Below, one piece after another: positions 1-6,471 of a stretch of DNA of 6,550 bases. Each line of letters starts with the position of its first letter. Within the stretch, counting starts at the first letter, position 1. The stretch lies in the NCBI GenBank assembly GCA_900313855.1, contig OMSZ01000182.1, forward strand, positions 1 to 6,550, read 5' to 3'. The position numbers and the translations under genes are program-made. Origin of the DNA: an uncultured Eubacteriales bacterium (GTDB taxonomy: Bacteria > Bacillota > Clostridia > Lachnospirales > Lachnospiraceae). Below the pieces are notes generated by a model. The model made no database searches. It was not told where the DNA came from and saw only the letters and a list, made by a program, of their open reading frames with translations.

Positions 1-683
1 TTGCAGCGATCATAGTATGCGTTGGAGTTGGTGTACTTACCGAACAGATTGCATATAAACCGGTGAGAGGTCAGGGTTCTACAACTGCTCTCATAACAGC
101 TCTTGGTATGAGTCTGGTTTTGGAAAACGGAGCACTGGTTATTTTCGGTTCGGCACCACGTAACGTATCGCCAATGTTTTCTTTACCGACAATCGAGATT
201 ATGGGAGCATCAATACCTGGTCAGACATTACCGACACTTGTGATCGGATTTATTGTAATGGCGATTCTTTCACTATTTATTAAATATACAAAGCTTGGTA
301 AAGCTATGAGAGCTGTACCTGAAGATAAAGTGGCATCTACACTTGTTGGAATTAATGTAAATAAGATTATCACCATTACATTTGCGATCGGCTCCGGACT
401 TGCAGCTGTTGCTTCAATGATGTACACGACATCCTATGTGAGTATCAAAAATGAACTTGGTATAACATTGGGACTTAAAGCATTTGTTGCAGCCGTTCTC
501 GGAGGAATAGGAAGTATTCCGGGAGCAATGATCGGAGGATTACTACTTGGTATAGTTGAGATACTTGTAAAGGTATATATGCTGCCCGGAACTTATGAGG
601 CGGTGACATATCTGATCTTAATTGTGGTGTTGCTTGTACGTCCTACAGGACTGCTGGGCAAAGCAGTGAGCGAAAAAGTTTGA
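1..683 (+). CDS. livH: LivH-type branched-chain amino acid ABC permease (5' truncated)
   Basis: This is the C-terminal part of an inner-membrane permease of the LIV/HAAT family (BPD_transp_2 fold), which forms the channel together with LivM. The frame is open from base 3 to the TGA at 681-683, giving 226 visible residues. The family is usually about 290-305 residues, so roughly 65-80 N-terminal residues lie upstream. The GTG at 63 is not the start, because the frame upstream of it already encodes a typical LivH stretch (TEQIAYKPVRGQGS). Several hydrophobic segments are visible. The cytoplasmic coupling loop, which docks on the ATPases, is recognisable as GKAMRAVPEDKVASTLVGIN near bases 297-356. 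The late glycine-rich element VLGGIGSIPGAMIGG and the ending RPTGLLG are typical of the family. livM follows after 18 bases, so the two are co-transcribed. The substrate is likely a branched-chain or related amino acid. LivH versus a urea/amide-type paralogue (UrtB) cannot be fully excluded, but the neighbours favour LivH. Confidence 0.93.
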   Translation, partial: AAIIVCVGVGVLTEQIAYKPVRGQGSTTALITALGMSLVLENGALVIFGSAPRNVSPMFSLPTIEIMGASIPGQTLPTLVIGFIVMAILSLFIKYTKLGKAMRAVPEDKVASTLVGINVNKIITITFAIGSGLAAVASMMYTTSYVSIKNELGITLGLKAFVAAVLGGIGSIPGAMIGGLLLGIVEILVKVYMLPGTYEAVTYLILIVVLLVRPTGLLGKAVSEKV

Positions 684-701
684 CAGAAAGGAAGTGGGAA
701 T

Positions 702-1742
702 ATGCCTAAAATTATAAGAAAAAAATTATTAATTAATATTATAGCGGTAGTTATGATGTTCCTTCTTCTGTGTATTCTTTTCGATACAGAGCTGCTGGGA
801 AGAAAAGCGGCATATTTTAACGGGTTGGTAACTATCGGAATGTTTTATACCATTATTGTCTGTTCGTTGAATCTTTTGACAGGATATATGGGCGAGTTTT
901 CTTTAGGTCATGCAGGTTTTATGTCGATAGGAGCATATGCTTCGGCAATTGGCACAACTCTTATTTCAAACAGGACAGAACTTCCCGATATTGTGCTATA
1001 TATAATCGCAATAATAATAGGAGGCATGGCAGCGGCGATAGTCGGTGTGCTTGTGGGCATTCCGGCACTTAGATTAAGCGGAGACTATCTATGTATAGTG
1101 ACAGTAGCTGTTGCAGAAATTGTTCGTGTTATTTTGAGCAATGTCGGAATTGAGGAGATAACAGGTAATGCAACCTTTGGTAAGTCATTTGCCGGAATTG
1201 CAAGAGTATCTGATTACCATTATGTATTTATCACCATGATAATCTGCATTGCTGTAATGTATAGCTACATACGCTCAAGATACGGCAGAGCGCTGATCTC
1301 TATTCGCGAGGATCGAATAGCAGCAGCAGCCTCAGGAATAAATGTTACAAAAACAAAGGTTCTTACATTTACTATATCAGCAGCTTTTGCAGGAGTTGCC
1401 GGCGCTATATATGCACATTATATTACTACATTAGTACCTACTTATTTCAATTTTTCAAAGTCTTCAGAATTTCTGGCTATAGTTATTTTGGGAGGAAGCG
1501 GCTCAATGACAGGATCTATCATAGCTGCTCCGATTTTGTCGGCACTACCACAGCTTATCTCATATGTTTTTCCTGATTTTGCAAGCTATAGAATGCTCAT
1601 ATATGCAGTAGTTCTTGTTGTGGTAATGATCTTTAAACCTACCGGTTTGTTTGGTGGTAAGGAGTTTTCACTTTCAGATCTGATACTAAAACCAAAGAGT
1701 AAAAAAACTCAGGTGTTATCCCAAAAGGTTAATCAGGAATAA
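702..1742 (+). CDS. livM: LivM-type branched-chain amino acid ABC permease
   Basis: This is the second membrane subunit of the LIV importer, 346 residues, a normal length for Firmicute LivM. The ATG at 702 has AGGAAG at 689-694, seven bases upstream. A basic N-terminus (PKIIRKK) is followed by a hydrophobic helix at about residues 9-27. The LivM signature LNLLTGYMGEFSLGHAGF lies at residues 56-73 (Asn57, Gly61, Gly64, Ser67, Gly69, His70). Further membrane segments follow. The cytoplasmic coupling loop reads YGRALISIREDRIAAAASGI and resembles the equivalent loop of the preceding LivH. The late glycine-rich motif ILGGSGSMTGSIIAAP and the ending KPTGLFGG are standard. A polar tail of about 25 residues after GLFGG is rich in Lys/Ser and is probably cytoplasmic. 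Placement between livH and livG supports the call. No defect is seen. Confidence 0.95.
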   Translation: MPKIIRKKLLINIIAVVMMFLLLCILFDTELLGRKAAYFNGLVTIGMFYTIIVCSLNLLTGYMGEFSLGHAGFMSIGAYASAIGTTLISNRTELPDIVLYIIAIIIGGMAAAIVGVLVGIPALRLSGDYLCIVTVAVAEIVRVILSNVGIEEITGNATFGKSFAGIARVSDYHYVFITMIICIAVMYSYIRSRYGRALISIREDRIAAAASGINVTKTKVLTFTISAAFAGVAGAIYAHYITTLVPTYFNFSKSSEFLAIVILGGSGSMTGSIIAAPILSALPQLISYVFPDFASYRMLIYAVVLVVVMIFKPTGLFGGKEFSLSDLILKPKSKKTQVLSQKVNQE

Positions 1743-1757
1743 AATATTTATTCAAAC

Positions 1758-1767
1758 AGGTGAGGTG
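1758..1767 (+). promoter_or_regulatory. Ribosome binding site deciding the livG start
   Basis: The purine-rich AGGTGAGGTG lies 6-8 bases before the ATG at 1774. An in-frame GTG at 1765 falls inside this site and has only a weak AGG four bases upstream. The ATG at 1774 is therefore the better start, removing three residues from the longest possible reading. Confidence 0.7.
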
Positions 1768-1773
1768 ATATGT

Positions 1774-2574
1774 ATGGCAGAGGAAAAGATTCCGGTATTG
1801 GAAACAAAGAGTTTAGGAATACAATTCGGAGGACTTAAAGCCGTAAATGATGTGAATATTGAGATATATAAAGGTGAATTGATCGGTCTTATAGGACCTA
1901 ACGGTGCAGGTAAGACAACGATTTTTAATCTTATAACAGGTATATATACTCCGACAACAGGAAGTTATATTTTATGTGGAAGACGAATGAATGGGCTAAA
2001 AACACATCAGGTTGTAGAGGCAGGTATTGCAAGAACATTCCAGAACATTAGACTGTTTAAGAAAATGACGGTTCTTGAGAATGTTAAGGTCGCATTTAAT
2101 AAAAACATGAAGGCAAATCTAATGCAGTCAATCTTCCGTACTCCTTATTTTTGGAAGGAGGAAGAGGAAACAACAGAAAAGGCAATGGAGCTCCTTAAAC
2201 TTTTCAAGCTGGATGGTTTTGCAGATCAGTTTGCTGAAAATCTTCCTTATGGAAAGCAACGATTGTTAGAGATTGCAAGAGCCCTTGCTACTGATATGAA
2301 GCTTTTGCTGTTAGATGAGCCGGCAGCGGGAATGAATCCGGTTGAAACAGCAGAGCTTAAGGAATCAATTAAGATGCTGAGGGAAAAATTTGGAATTCCA
2401 ATTCTTCTTATTGAACATGATATGAGTCTTGTAATGAGTATATGCGAACGCATATATGTTTTGAATTTTGGTGAGATCCTGGCATCGGGAACACCTGATG
2501 AGATTGCCGGCAATAAAGAGGTTATTGAGGCATATCTTGGAAAAGAAGATGAGGATGAAGGCGGTGATGTCTGA
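1774..2574 (+). CDS. livG: LivG-type ABC transporter ATP-binding protein
   Basis: This is one of the two cytoplasmic ATPases that drive the LIV importer; it pairs with LivF beneath the LivH/LivM channel. From the ATG at 1774 it has 266 residues, typical for LivG (about 255-270). Walker A GPNGAGKTT is at residues 41-49, with Lys47 binding phosphate. The Q-loop glutamine is Q90 in ARTFQNIRLF, a LivG hallmark. The ABC signature is the LivG-type variant LPYGKQRLLEIARAL (from residue 157) instead of LSGGQ. Walker B is LLLLDEPAAGMNP with Asp181 and catalytic Glu182, and the switch histidine is H215 in LLIEHDMSLVM. The NP in AAGMNP and the insert around residues 100-130 are normal for LivG. The acidic tail (EDEDEGGD) is a small peculiarity. 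The stop overlaps the livF start by one base (TGATG), suggesting translational coupling. An in-frame GTG at 1765 is a less likely start. Confidence 0.95.
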   Translation: MAEEKIPVLETKSLGIQFGGLKAVNDVNIEIYKGELIGLIGPNGAGKTTIFNLITGIYTPTTGSYILCGRRMNGLKTHQVVEAGIARTFQNIRLFKKMTVLENVKVAFNKNMKANLMQSIFRTPYFWKEEEETTEKAMELLKLFKLDGFADQFAENLPYGKQRLLEIARALATDMKLLLLDEPAAGMNPVETAELKESIKMLREKFGIPILLIEHDMSLVMSICERIYVLNFGEILASGTPDEIAGNKEVIEAYLGKEDEDEGGDV

Positions 2575-3284
2575 TGTTAAAGGTCGAAAAGCTTAATGTT
2601 CATTATGGAGTGATACATGCGATCGAGGAAGTGAGTATTGAGGTAAATGATGGTGAGATCGTTACTTTAATCGGAGCTAACGGCGCAGGAAAGACAACAA
2701 TTCTGCATACGATAACAGGTCTAAAAAAAGCAACGAGCGGAAAGGTGATCTTTGACGATAAAGATCTGCTTAAGGAAGAACCCAGTAGGATTATCCGACA
2801 TGGTATTGCGCATGTTCCTGAGGGAAGACATGTGTTTGTAGATATGACGGTTCGTGAAAATATTGAGATGGGCGCATATATGTATAATAAAAAAGATAAG
2901 GATAAGATATTATCAAGAATGGATGATGTATTTGAGAAGTTTCCCAGGTTAAAGGAAAGACAGTCACAGCTTGCGGGAACATTGTCAGGTGGCGAGCAGC
3001 AGATGCTGGCAGTAGGAAGAGCTTTGATGGCAGGGCCAAAGATAATACTTATGGATGAGCCGTCAATGGGACTTTCTCCGCTTCTTGTTCAGGAAATATT
3101 TGCAATCATTAAGGAAGTGAACAGGCAGGGGATAACGGTTTTGCTGGTTGAACAGAATGCTAAAATGGCTCTTAAGGTTGCAAACCGTGCGTATGTTTTA
3201 GAAACCGGAAAGATTAAGCTATCAGGTAATGCAGATGATCTTCTTCACAATGATGAGGTTAGAAAAGCTTATCTTGGTGCATAA
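2574..3284 (+). CDS. livF: LivF-type ABC transporter ATP-binding protein
   Basis: This is the second ATPase of the LIV importer, 236 residues, the usual LivF length. Walker A GANGAGKTT is at residues 34-42 (Lys40). The Q-loop region reads IAHVPEGRHVF, where VPEGR is a LivF hallmark. The canonical signature LSGGEQQMLAVGRALM has its Ser at residue 138. Walker B is IILMDEPSMGLSP with Asp161 and Glu162. The switch position, normally His, is Gln194 in LLVEQNAKMAL; this substitution is standard in LivF (VEQN) and is not a defect. The start is set by the TGATG overlap with livG, and no separate strong Shine-Dalgarno site is needed if ribosomes re-initiate. The TAA stop is followed by only 26 bases before the aminotransferase gene, so transcription very probably continues into it. 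Confidence 0.95.
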   Translation: MLKVEKLNVHYGVIHAIEEVSIEVNDGEIVTLIGANGAGKTTILHTITGLKKATSGKVIFDDKDLLKEEPSRIIRHGIAHVPEGRHVFVDMTVRENIEMGAYMYNKKDKDKILSRMDDVFEKFPRLKERQSQLAGTLSGGEQQMLAVGRALMAGPKIILMDEPSMGLSPLLVQEIFAIIKEVNRQGITVLLVEQNAKMALKVANRAYVLETGKIKLSGNADDLLHNDEVRKAYLGA

Positions 3285-3310
3285 AAAAAGATTAATGGGA
3301 GGAAAAAAAT

Positions 3311-4645
3311 ATGACGGGAATGGAAATATCGGAAACACAAAAGAAGTATTATCTTCAATCTTGGGCTAAGCAAAAGGATGTCAATCCCATTGCGATAGAC
3401 AGAGCAGAAGGAATATATATATGGGATTATGACGGAAACAGATATACGGATATGTCTTCTACGCAGGTTAATGTTAATTTGGGATATGGCAATGAGGACA
3501 TTAATAATGCAATGAAGGAGCAAATTGATAAATACGCCTGGATGGGACCGGGATATGGTGTTGAATCAAGAGCGAAGCTTGCAAAGATGATTGTTGAACT
3601 TATGCCGGATAACATGGGTAAGGTTTTCTTTACAAATGGTGGTGCGGATGCTAATGAGAATGCGATCAAAATGGCAAGAATGTACACAGGTCGTTATAAG
3701 GTTATGAGCAGATACAGAAGTTATCACGGTTCAACCTTTGGCGCAGGTAATGCAACAGGTGAGCCGAGAAGATTTCCGTTAGAACCCGGTATTCCAGGTT
3801 TTGTTAAATTTTTTGATCCATATATATATCGTGAAGGAATAAGCTTTGAGTCAGAGGAAGCGGCAACGGATTTCTATATCGGTAAATTACGTGAACAGAT
3901 AATCTATGAAGGACGTGACCAGATAGCAGCCATTATTCTTGAAACAATTACCGGAACAAATGGTATCATAATTCCACCTAAGGGATATCTTCAAGGTGTG
4001 CGAAAGCTCTGTGATGAGTTCGGAATAATGATGATATGTGACGAGGTAATGGCAGGCTGGTGCAGAACAGGTAAGATGTTTGCATTTATGAATTTTGATG
4101 TTAAGCCTGACATTGTGACATTTGCAAAAGGTGTTACGTGTGGATACATACAGCTTGGAGGTGTATGTGTAAGCAAAAAGATTGCGGAATATTTTGATGA
4201 TCATGTACTCTCGTGCGGTCTTACTTATTGCGGACATCCGCTTGCGTGCGCAGCCGGTGTTGCTTGTGTTAACTATTATTCTAAAGCTAAAATACTGGAT
4301 AATGTTAATAAGGTTGGCAAGGTATTGGGTGAACGTCTAGAAAAGTTTAAGGAAAAATATAACTGTGTGGGTGATGTGCGGTACATAGGTCTTTTCTCAT
4401 GCGTTGAATTTGTGAAAGATAAGCAGAGCAAGGAACCAATTGTTCCGTATGGTCTCGATCCTTATGGAAAACTCTCTAAGATAATAGGACTTCTTAAGGA
4501 ACGTGGATTTATGACCTTCGGACACGAAAACATGGTTTTATGCAATCCGCCTCTTATCATTACTGAGGAACAGTTGAATGAAGAGCTTGATAAGCTTGAG
4601 GAGGTTATTCAGATAGTGGATACAGACCCCTTTTATATGAAGTGA
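3311..4645 (+). CDS. Class III PLP-dependent aminotransferase, omega-amino acid/taurine aminotransferase-like
   Basis: This is a 444-residue cytoplasmic fold-type I PLP enzyme, full length for class III aminotransferases. The ATG at 3311 has GGGAGG at 3297-3302, eight bases upstream; the next ATG at 3320 is too far away. The N-terminus carries the family pattern GIYIWDYDGNRYTDMSS (from residue 34). Cofactor-site elements seen are TNGGADANEN (residues 108-117, phosphate binding), SYHG (137-140, Tyr138 stacking on the ring), DEV with Asp244 (pyridine nitrogen), FAKG with Lys273 (Schiff base) and Thr305 in LTYCGHPLACAAG (phosphate contact from the partner subunit). RYRSYHG, the GEPRR segment and FFTNGGADANENAI recall taurine:2-oxoglutarate and taurine:pyruvate aminotransferases. 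Substrate is not decidable from sequence: beta-alanine, GABA, taurine or diamine-type donors are possible, and racemase/epimerase activity as in isoleucine 2-epimerase relatives is a minor alternative. It sits between an amino acid importer and serine dehydratase, suggesting amino acid catabolism with pyruvate or 2-oxoglutarate as acceptor (inference). Confidence 0.88.
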   Translation: MTGMEISETQKKYYLQSWAKQKDVNPIAIDRAEGIYIWDYDGNRYTDMSSTQVNVNLGYGNEDINNAMKEQIDKYAWMGPGYGVESRAKLAKMIVELMPDNMGKVFFTNGGADANENAIKMARMYTGRYKVMSRYRSYHGSTFGAGNATGEPRRFPLEPGIPGFVKFFDPYIYREGISFESEEAATDFYIGKLREQIIYEGRDQIAAIILETITGTNGIIIPPKGYLQGVRKLCDEFGIMMICDEVMAGWCRTGKMFAFMNFDVKPDIVTFAKGVTCGYIQLGGVCVSKKIAEYFDDHVLSCGLTYCGHPLACAAGVACVNYYSKAKILDNVNKVGKVLGERLEKFKEKYNCVGDVRYIGLFSCVEFVKDKQSKEPIVPYGLDPYGKLSKIIGLLKERGFMTFGHENMVLCNPPLIITEEQLNEELDKLEEVIQIVDTDPFYMK

Positions 4646-4657
4646 TATACAATAATC

Positions 4658-4666
4658 TGCTATAAG
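4658..4666 (+). promoter_or_regulatory. Possible internal promoter (extended -10) before sdaAB
   Basis: In the 47-base gap after the aminotransferase, TGCTATAAG reads as an extended -10 element (TG, one base, then TATAAG, 5 of 6 matches to TATAAT). A start near 4673 would leave a leader of about 20 bases containing the sdaAB ribosome site. No good -35 is visible at 16-18 bases upstream, so this is only a candidate for separate expression of the serine dehydratase genes. Confidence 0.25.
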
Positions 4667-4692
4667 AAGGAATAACATTAAGGAGAGCATAA

Positions 4693-5352
4693 ATGCAGTT
4701 GTTTGATATTATAGGTCCTGTTATGGTAGGACCATCTAGCTCTCATACTGCCGGAGCTGTAAAAATCGGATATGTTGCACACAAATTACTTTCAGAGCCT
4801 TTGACAGAGGCAGATATTTATCTTCATGGATCATTTCTGGCAACGGGAAAAGGACATGGAACGGATAAAGCTATTGTTGCCGGACTTCTTGGTATGCAGC
4901 CGGATGACATAAGGATTCCGGATAGTCTTTCGATAGCAGAAGGTTTAAATATTAAGATAAACTTTGCAGGGATAACATTAAAGGATGCAAATCCAAATTC
5001 TGTATTGCTTAAGCTTACCGGGAGTTCCGGCAGAAAACTGGAAATTGTCGGGGAATCATTAGGAGGATCAATAATCAATATAGCGGCAATAGACGGATTG
5101 TCAGCTAATTTTTCGGGTGATCACCCTACACTTATTGTTCATAACCTTGATCAGCCGGGACATGTAGCAGAGGTTACAAGCATGCTATCACATAAGTCTG
5201 TCAATATTGCTTCTATGCAGCTTTACAGAGAAAACCGTGGTGGTAATGCAGTGATGATATTAGAGTGTGATCAGGAAATCCCGGATAAAGCGATAGAATG
5301 GCTTAAGGGACTTGAGGGGGTTGAGAAGGTCACTTATTACAGCCTGGTGTGA
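4693..5352 (+). CDS. sdaAB: L-serine dehydratase, iron-sulfur-dependent, beta subunit
   Basis: This is the beta subunit of the oxygen-sensitive [4Fe-4S] L-serine dehydratase, which converts L-serine to pyruvate and ammonia together with the alpha subunit encoded next. It has 219 residues, essentially the length of Bacillus SdaAB. The ATG at 4693 is preceded by AAGGAG at 4680-4685, seven bases away. The N-terminal family motif GPVMVGPSSSHTAGA lies at residues 8-22. A second conserved block, LHGSFLATGKGHGTD, is at residues 44-58. From about residue 147 to the end there is an ACT domain beginning LIVHNLDQPGHVAEV, a small-ligand or serine-sensing module usual in two-subunit (type 1) enzymes. The gene lies 47 bases after the aminotransferase and 14 bases before sdaAA, so the two sda genes are clearly one translational unit. 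Confidence 0.96.
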   Translation: MQLFDIIGPVMVGPSSSHTAGAVKIGYVAHKLLSEPLTEADIYLHGSFLATGKGHGTDKAIVAGLLGMQPDDIRIPDSLSIAEGLNIKINFAGITLKDANPNSVLLKLTGSSGRKLEIVGESLGGSIINIAAIDGLSANFSGDHPTLIVHNLDQPGHVAEVTSMLSHKSVNIASMQLYRENRGGNAVMILECDQEIPDKAIEWLKGLEGVEKVTYYSLV

Positions 5353-5354
5353 GC

Positions 5355-5360
5355 AGGAGG
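5355..5360 (+). promoter_or_regulatory. Ribosome binding site deciding the sdaAA start
   Basis: A full AGGAGG lies six bases before the ATG at 5367. An in-frame GTG at 5349, overlapping the sdaAB stop, would place this strong site inside the coding sequence and add six residues (MSRRFY) in front of the normal start MSYKLLKD. The ATG is therefore preferred. Confidence 0.85.
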
Positions 5361-5366
5361 TTTTAT

Positions 5367-6233
5367 ATGAGCTACAAGCTGTTAAAGGACATCGTAGATG
5401 ATGCAGAAAAAAACAAATTGGATTTCTGGCAGGTGATACTTAATGAAAGCTGTAGAGAAAGTAATATGACGGAAGAAGAATCATTTAAACAAATGACTGA
5501 AATGTATGCGGCAATGAAAGAGGCGGATAGATGCTATGATGCCGATGTAAGATCAGCAAGTGGTATGGCAGGAGGAGATGGAGCTCTCCTGGAAAAGTTC
5601 AGATTACAGCATAACAGATTAATAGGAGACTTTCTTGCTAAGGTAATGGAAAAAGCAGTTAAAATGGGTGAATCAAATGCTTGTATGAAAAGAATTGTTG
5701 CTGCTCCTACAGCCGGTTCATGTGGTGTTATTCCGGCTGTACTTATTACTTATGAGGAGACTAAGAAGGTCTCACAGGATAATATTATTAGAGCTCTTTA
5801 TGTTGCAGGAGGAATTGGTGAGGCGATAGCGGAGAGTGCCGATATATCAGGAGCAAAAGGCGGATGTCAGGCAGAAATAGGTTCGGCAAGCGCAATGGCA
5901 GCGGGAGCTTTAGCATATCTGGAGGGTGGAGACAATGAGGCGATCATACATGCTGCTGCGTTAGCTTTAAAAAACATGTTGGGTCTTACCTGTGATCCGG
6001 TCGGGGGACTTGTTGAGGTTCCGTGTATTAAACGAAATGTATCGGGAGCGGTTAATGCTATTGTTTCATCCTCAATGGCTCTTGCGGGAATCAGAAGCAG
6101 GATAGATCCTGATGAGGTTATTGACTCGATGAGAAGAATAGGAAGTCTTATTCCGGAGTGTCTCAAAGAGACCAGTAAGGAAGGGCTTGCCCTGACTCAG
6201 TCGGCAGCTGGTATAATCGGACAATTAAGATGA
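5367..6233 (+). CDS. sdaAA: L-serine dehydratase, iron-sulfur-dependent, alpha subunit
   Basis: This is the catalytic subunit carrying the [4Fe-4S] cluster of L-serine dehydratase: serine to pyruvate plus ammonia, in the cytoplasm. From the ATG at 5367 it has 288 residues, slightly short of the usual ~290-300. Recognisable blocks are AAPTAGSCGVIPAV (Cys119), GAKGGCQAEIGSASAMAAGA (Cys167) and TCDPVGGLVEVPCIKRN (Cys209 and Cys220). The spacing of Cys167, Cys209 and Cys220 (42 and 11 residues) matches what I recall for the three cluster cysteines of the Legionella single-chain enzyme, so the cluster site looks intact. The C-terminus reads KEGLALTQSAAGIIGQLR, whereas many relatives have a GLAATPTG-type motif there. 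It also lacks a terminal Cys, as expected for a two-subunit, ACT-containing type. Its codons 6195-6204 contain a 10-mer also found at the downstream element. It is the last gene of the apparent operon. Confidence 0.95.
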   Translation: MSYKLLKDIVDDAEKNKLDFWQVILNESCRESNMTEEESFKQMTEMYAAMKEADRCYDADVRSASGMAGGDGALLEKFRLQHNRLIGDFLAKVMEKAVKMGESNACMKRIVAAPTAGSCGVIPAVLITYEETKKVSQDNIIRALYVAGGIGEAIAESADISGAKGGCQAEIGSASAMAAGALAYLEGGDNEAIIHAAALALKNMLGLTCDPVGGLVEVPCIKRNVSGAVNAIVSSSMALAGIRSRIDPDEVIDSMRRIGSLIPECLKETSKEGLALTQSAAGIIGQLR

Positions 6234-6241
6234 TAATAGAC

Positions 6242-6250
6242 TGTTATAAT
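6242..6250 (+). promoter_or_regulatory. Candidate extended -10 promoter after sdaAA
   Basis: TGTTATAAT is a perfect extended -10 (TG, one base, TATAAT), beginning nine bases after the sdaAA stop. Initiation would fall near 6257. The -35 region at 17-base spacing (CAATTA, inside the sdaAA end) is poor, so activity would depend on the extended element. It would drive the structured, terminator-ended stretch that follows. AT-rich DNA gives such matches by chance, hence the low confidence. Confidence 0.3.
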
Positions 6251-6271
6251 TAATTCAGATCATTAATATAG

Positions 6272-6296
6272 TTTACAGGCATTTAATGCTTGTAAA
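6272..6296 (+). repeat. Inverted repeat, 11-bp hairpin
   Basis: TTTACAGGCAT pairs with ATGCTTGTAAA across a TTA loop, with one G-U pair at RNA level. No T-run follows, so it is not a terminator by itself. It abuts the long-range stem at 6299 and may stack on it. Confidence 0.75.
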
Positions 6297-6298
6297 GG

Positions 6299-6426
6299 CA
6301 CATACGGGAAAGCCGGTTTAAATTATAATTCAATCAAAATGATAATAATATTCCGTGACATTAATTATTTTGTTGGTTGGATCCTCCCCCAATCTAGATT
6401 GGACGGTACCGTATGTGTTTTTTTTT
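6299..6426 (+). terminator. Probable transcription terminator closed by a long-range stem and T9
   Basis: CCGTATGTG at 6409-6417 is directly followed by nine T residues and is the exact reverse complement of CACATACGG at 6299-6307. A stem base flush against a T-run is the layout of an intrinsic terminator, but the enclosed sequence is about 101 bases, much longer than usual. Inner hairpins (for example CCAAT/ATTGG at 6389-6402) could bring the arms together. It would end the livH-sdaAA transcript about 190 bases after the last stop, or end the candidate small RNA. Nearly all other candidate 3' signals after sdaAA lack a T-run. Confidence 0.5.
6389..6412. repeat. Two abutting perfect palindromes
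   Basis: CCAATCTAGATTGG (14 bp) is followed without a gap by ACGGTACCGT (10 bp). Both are perfectly self-complementary. They may form small hairpins in RNA (5 bp with a CTAG loop for the first) or be dyad protein-binding sites in DNA. The second shares its right half with the terminator stem. Confidence 0.8.
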
Positions 6427-6471
6427 AATCGTAATGTGAATGATAGTTTAAGATACTGTGGAAGGTTTTTA
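6427..6471. other. Spacer with no recognised feature
   Basis: An AT-rich stretch lies between the T-run and the IS-like right end. I see no credible gene, promoter with both boxes, or strong repeat in it. If a short mobile element is present, this could be its internal sequence. Confidence 0.4.

Larger units (their letters stand above)
6257..6426 (+). ncRNA. Candidate structured RNA / operon 3' untranslated region
   Basis: This stretch has no convincing reading frame but strong potential for RNA folding. Its parts in order are an 11-bp hairpin (6272-6282 with 6286-6296, one G-U pair, three-base loop), a 9-bp long-range stem starting two bases later (CACATACGG at 6299-6307 with CCGTATGTG at 6409-6417), two abutting perfect palindromes inside and at the end of that domain (6389-6402, 6403-6412), and nine T residues at 6418-6426. 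With the promoter-like site at 6242 it could be an independent RNA of about 170 nt; without it, it is the 3' untranslated end of the sda operon. I do not recognise it as a known riboswitch, 6S, SRP or T-box RNA: I see no T-box GGTGG-type element and no SRP GGAA/GCAG apical motif. Confidence 0.35.

Noticed and set aside
63..65. GTG at 63 as the start of a short permease gene.
   Set aside because: The same frame is open to the window edge and encodes a typical LivH segment upstream, so the gene is truncated by the window, not short.
2242..2262. LivG lacks a canonical LSGGQ signature.
   Set aside because: The LPYGKQR variant is a usual LivG form; the partner LivF supplies the canonical signature.
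3153..3155. LivF lacks the switch histidine (Gln194 instead).
   Set aside because: Gln at this place (VEQN) is the normal state in LivF proteins, so it is not a broken ATPase.
3887..4237. Minus-strand open frame of 116 codons opposite the aminotransferase.
   Set aside because: It lies wholly within a well-supported gene on the other strand, has no recognisable motif, and its translation looks like a shadow frame. The same holds for the other minus-strand frames in the window.
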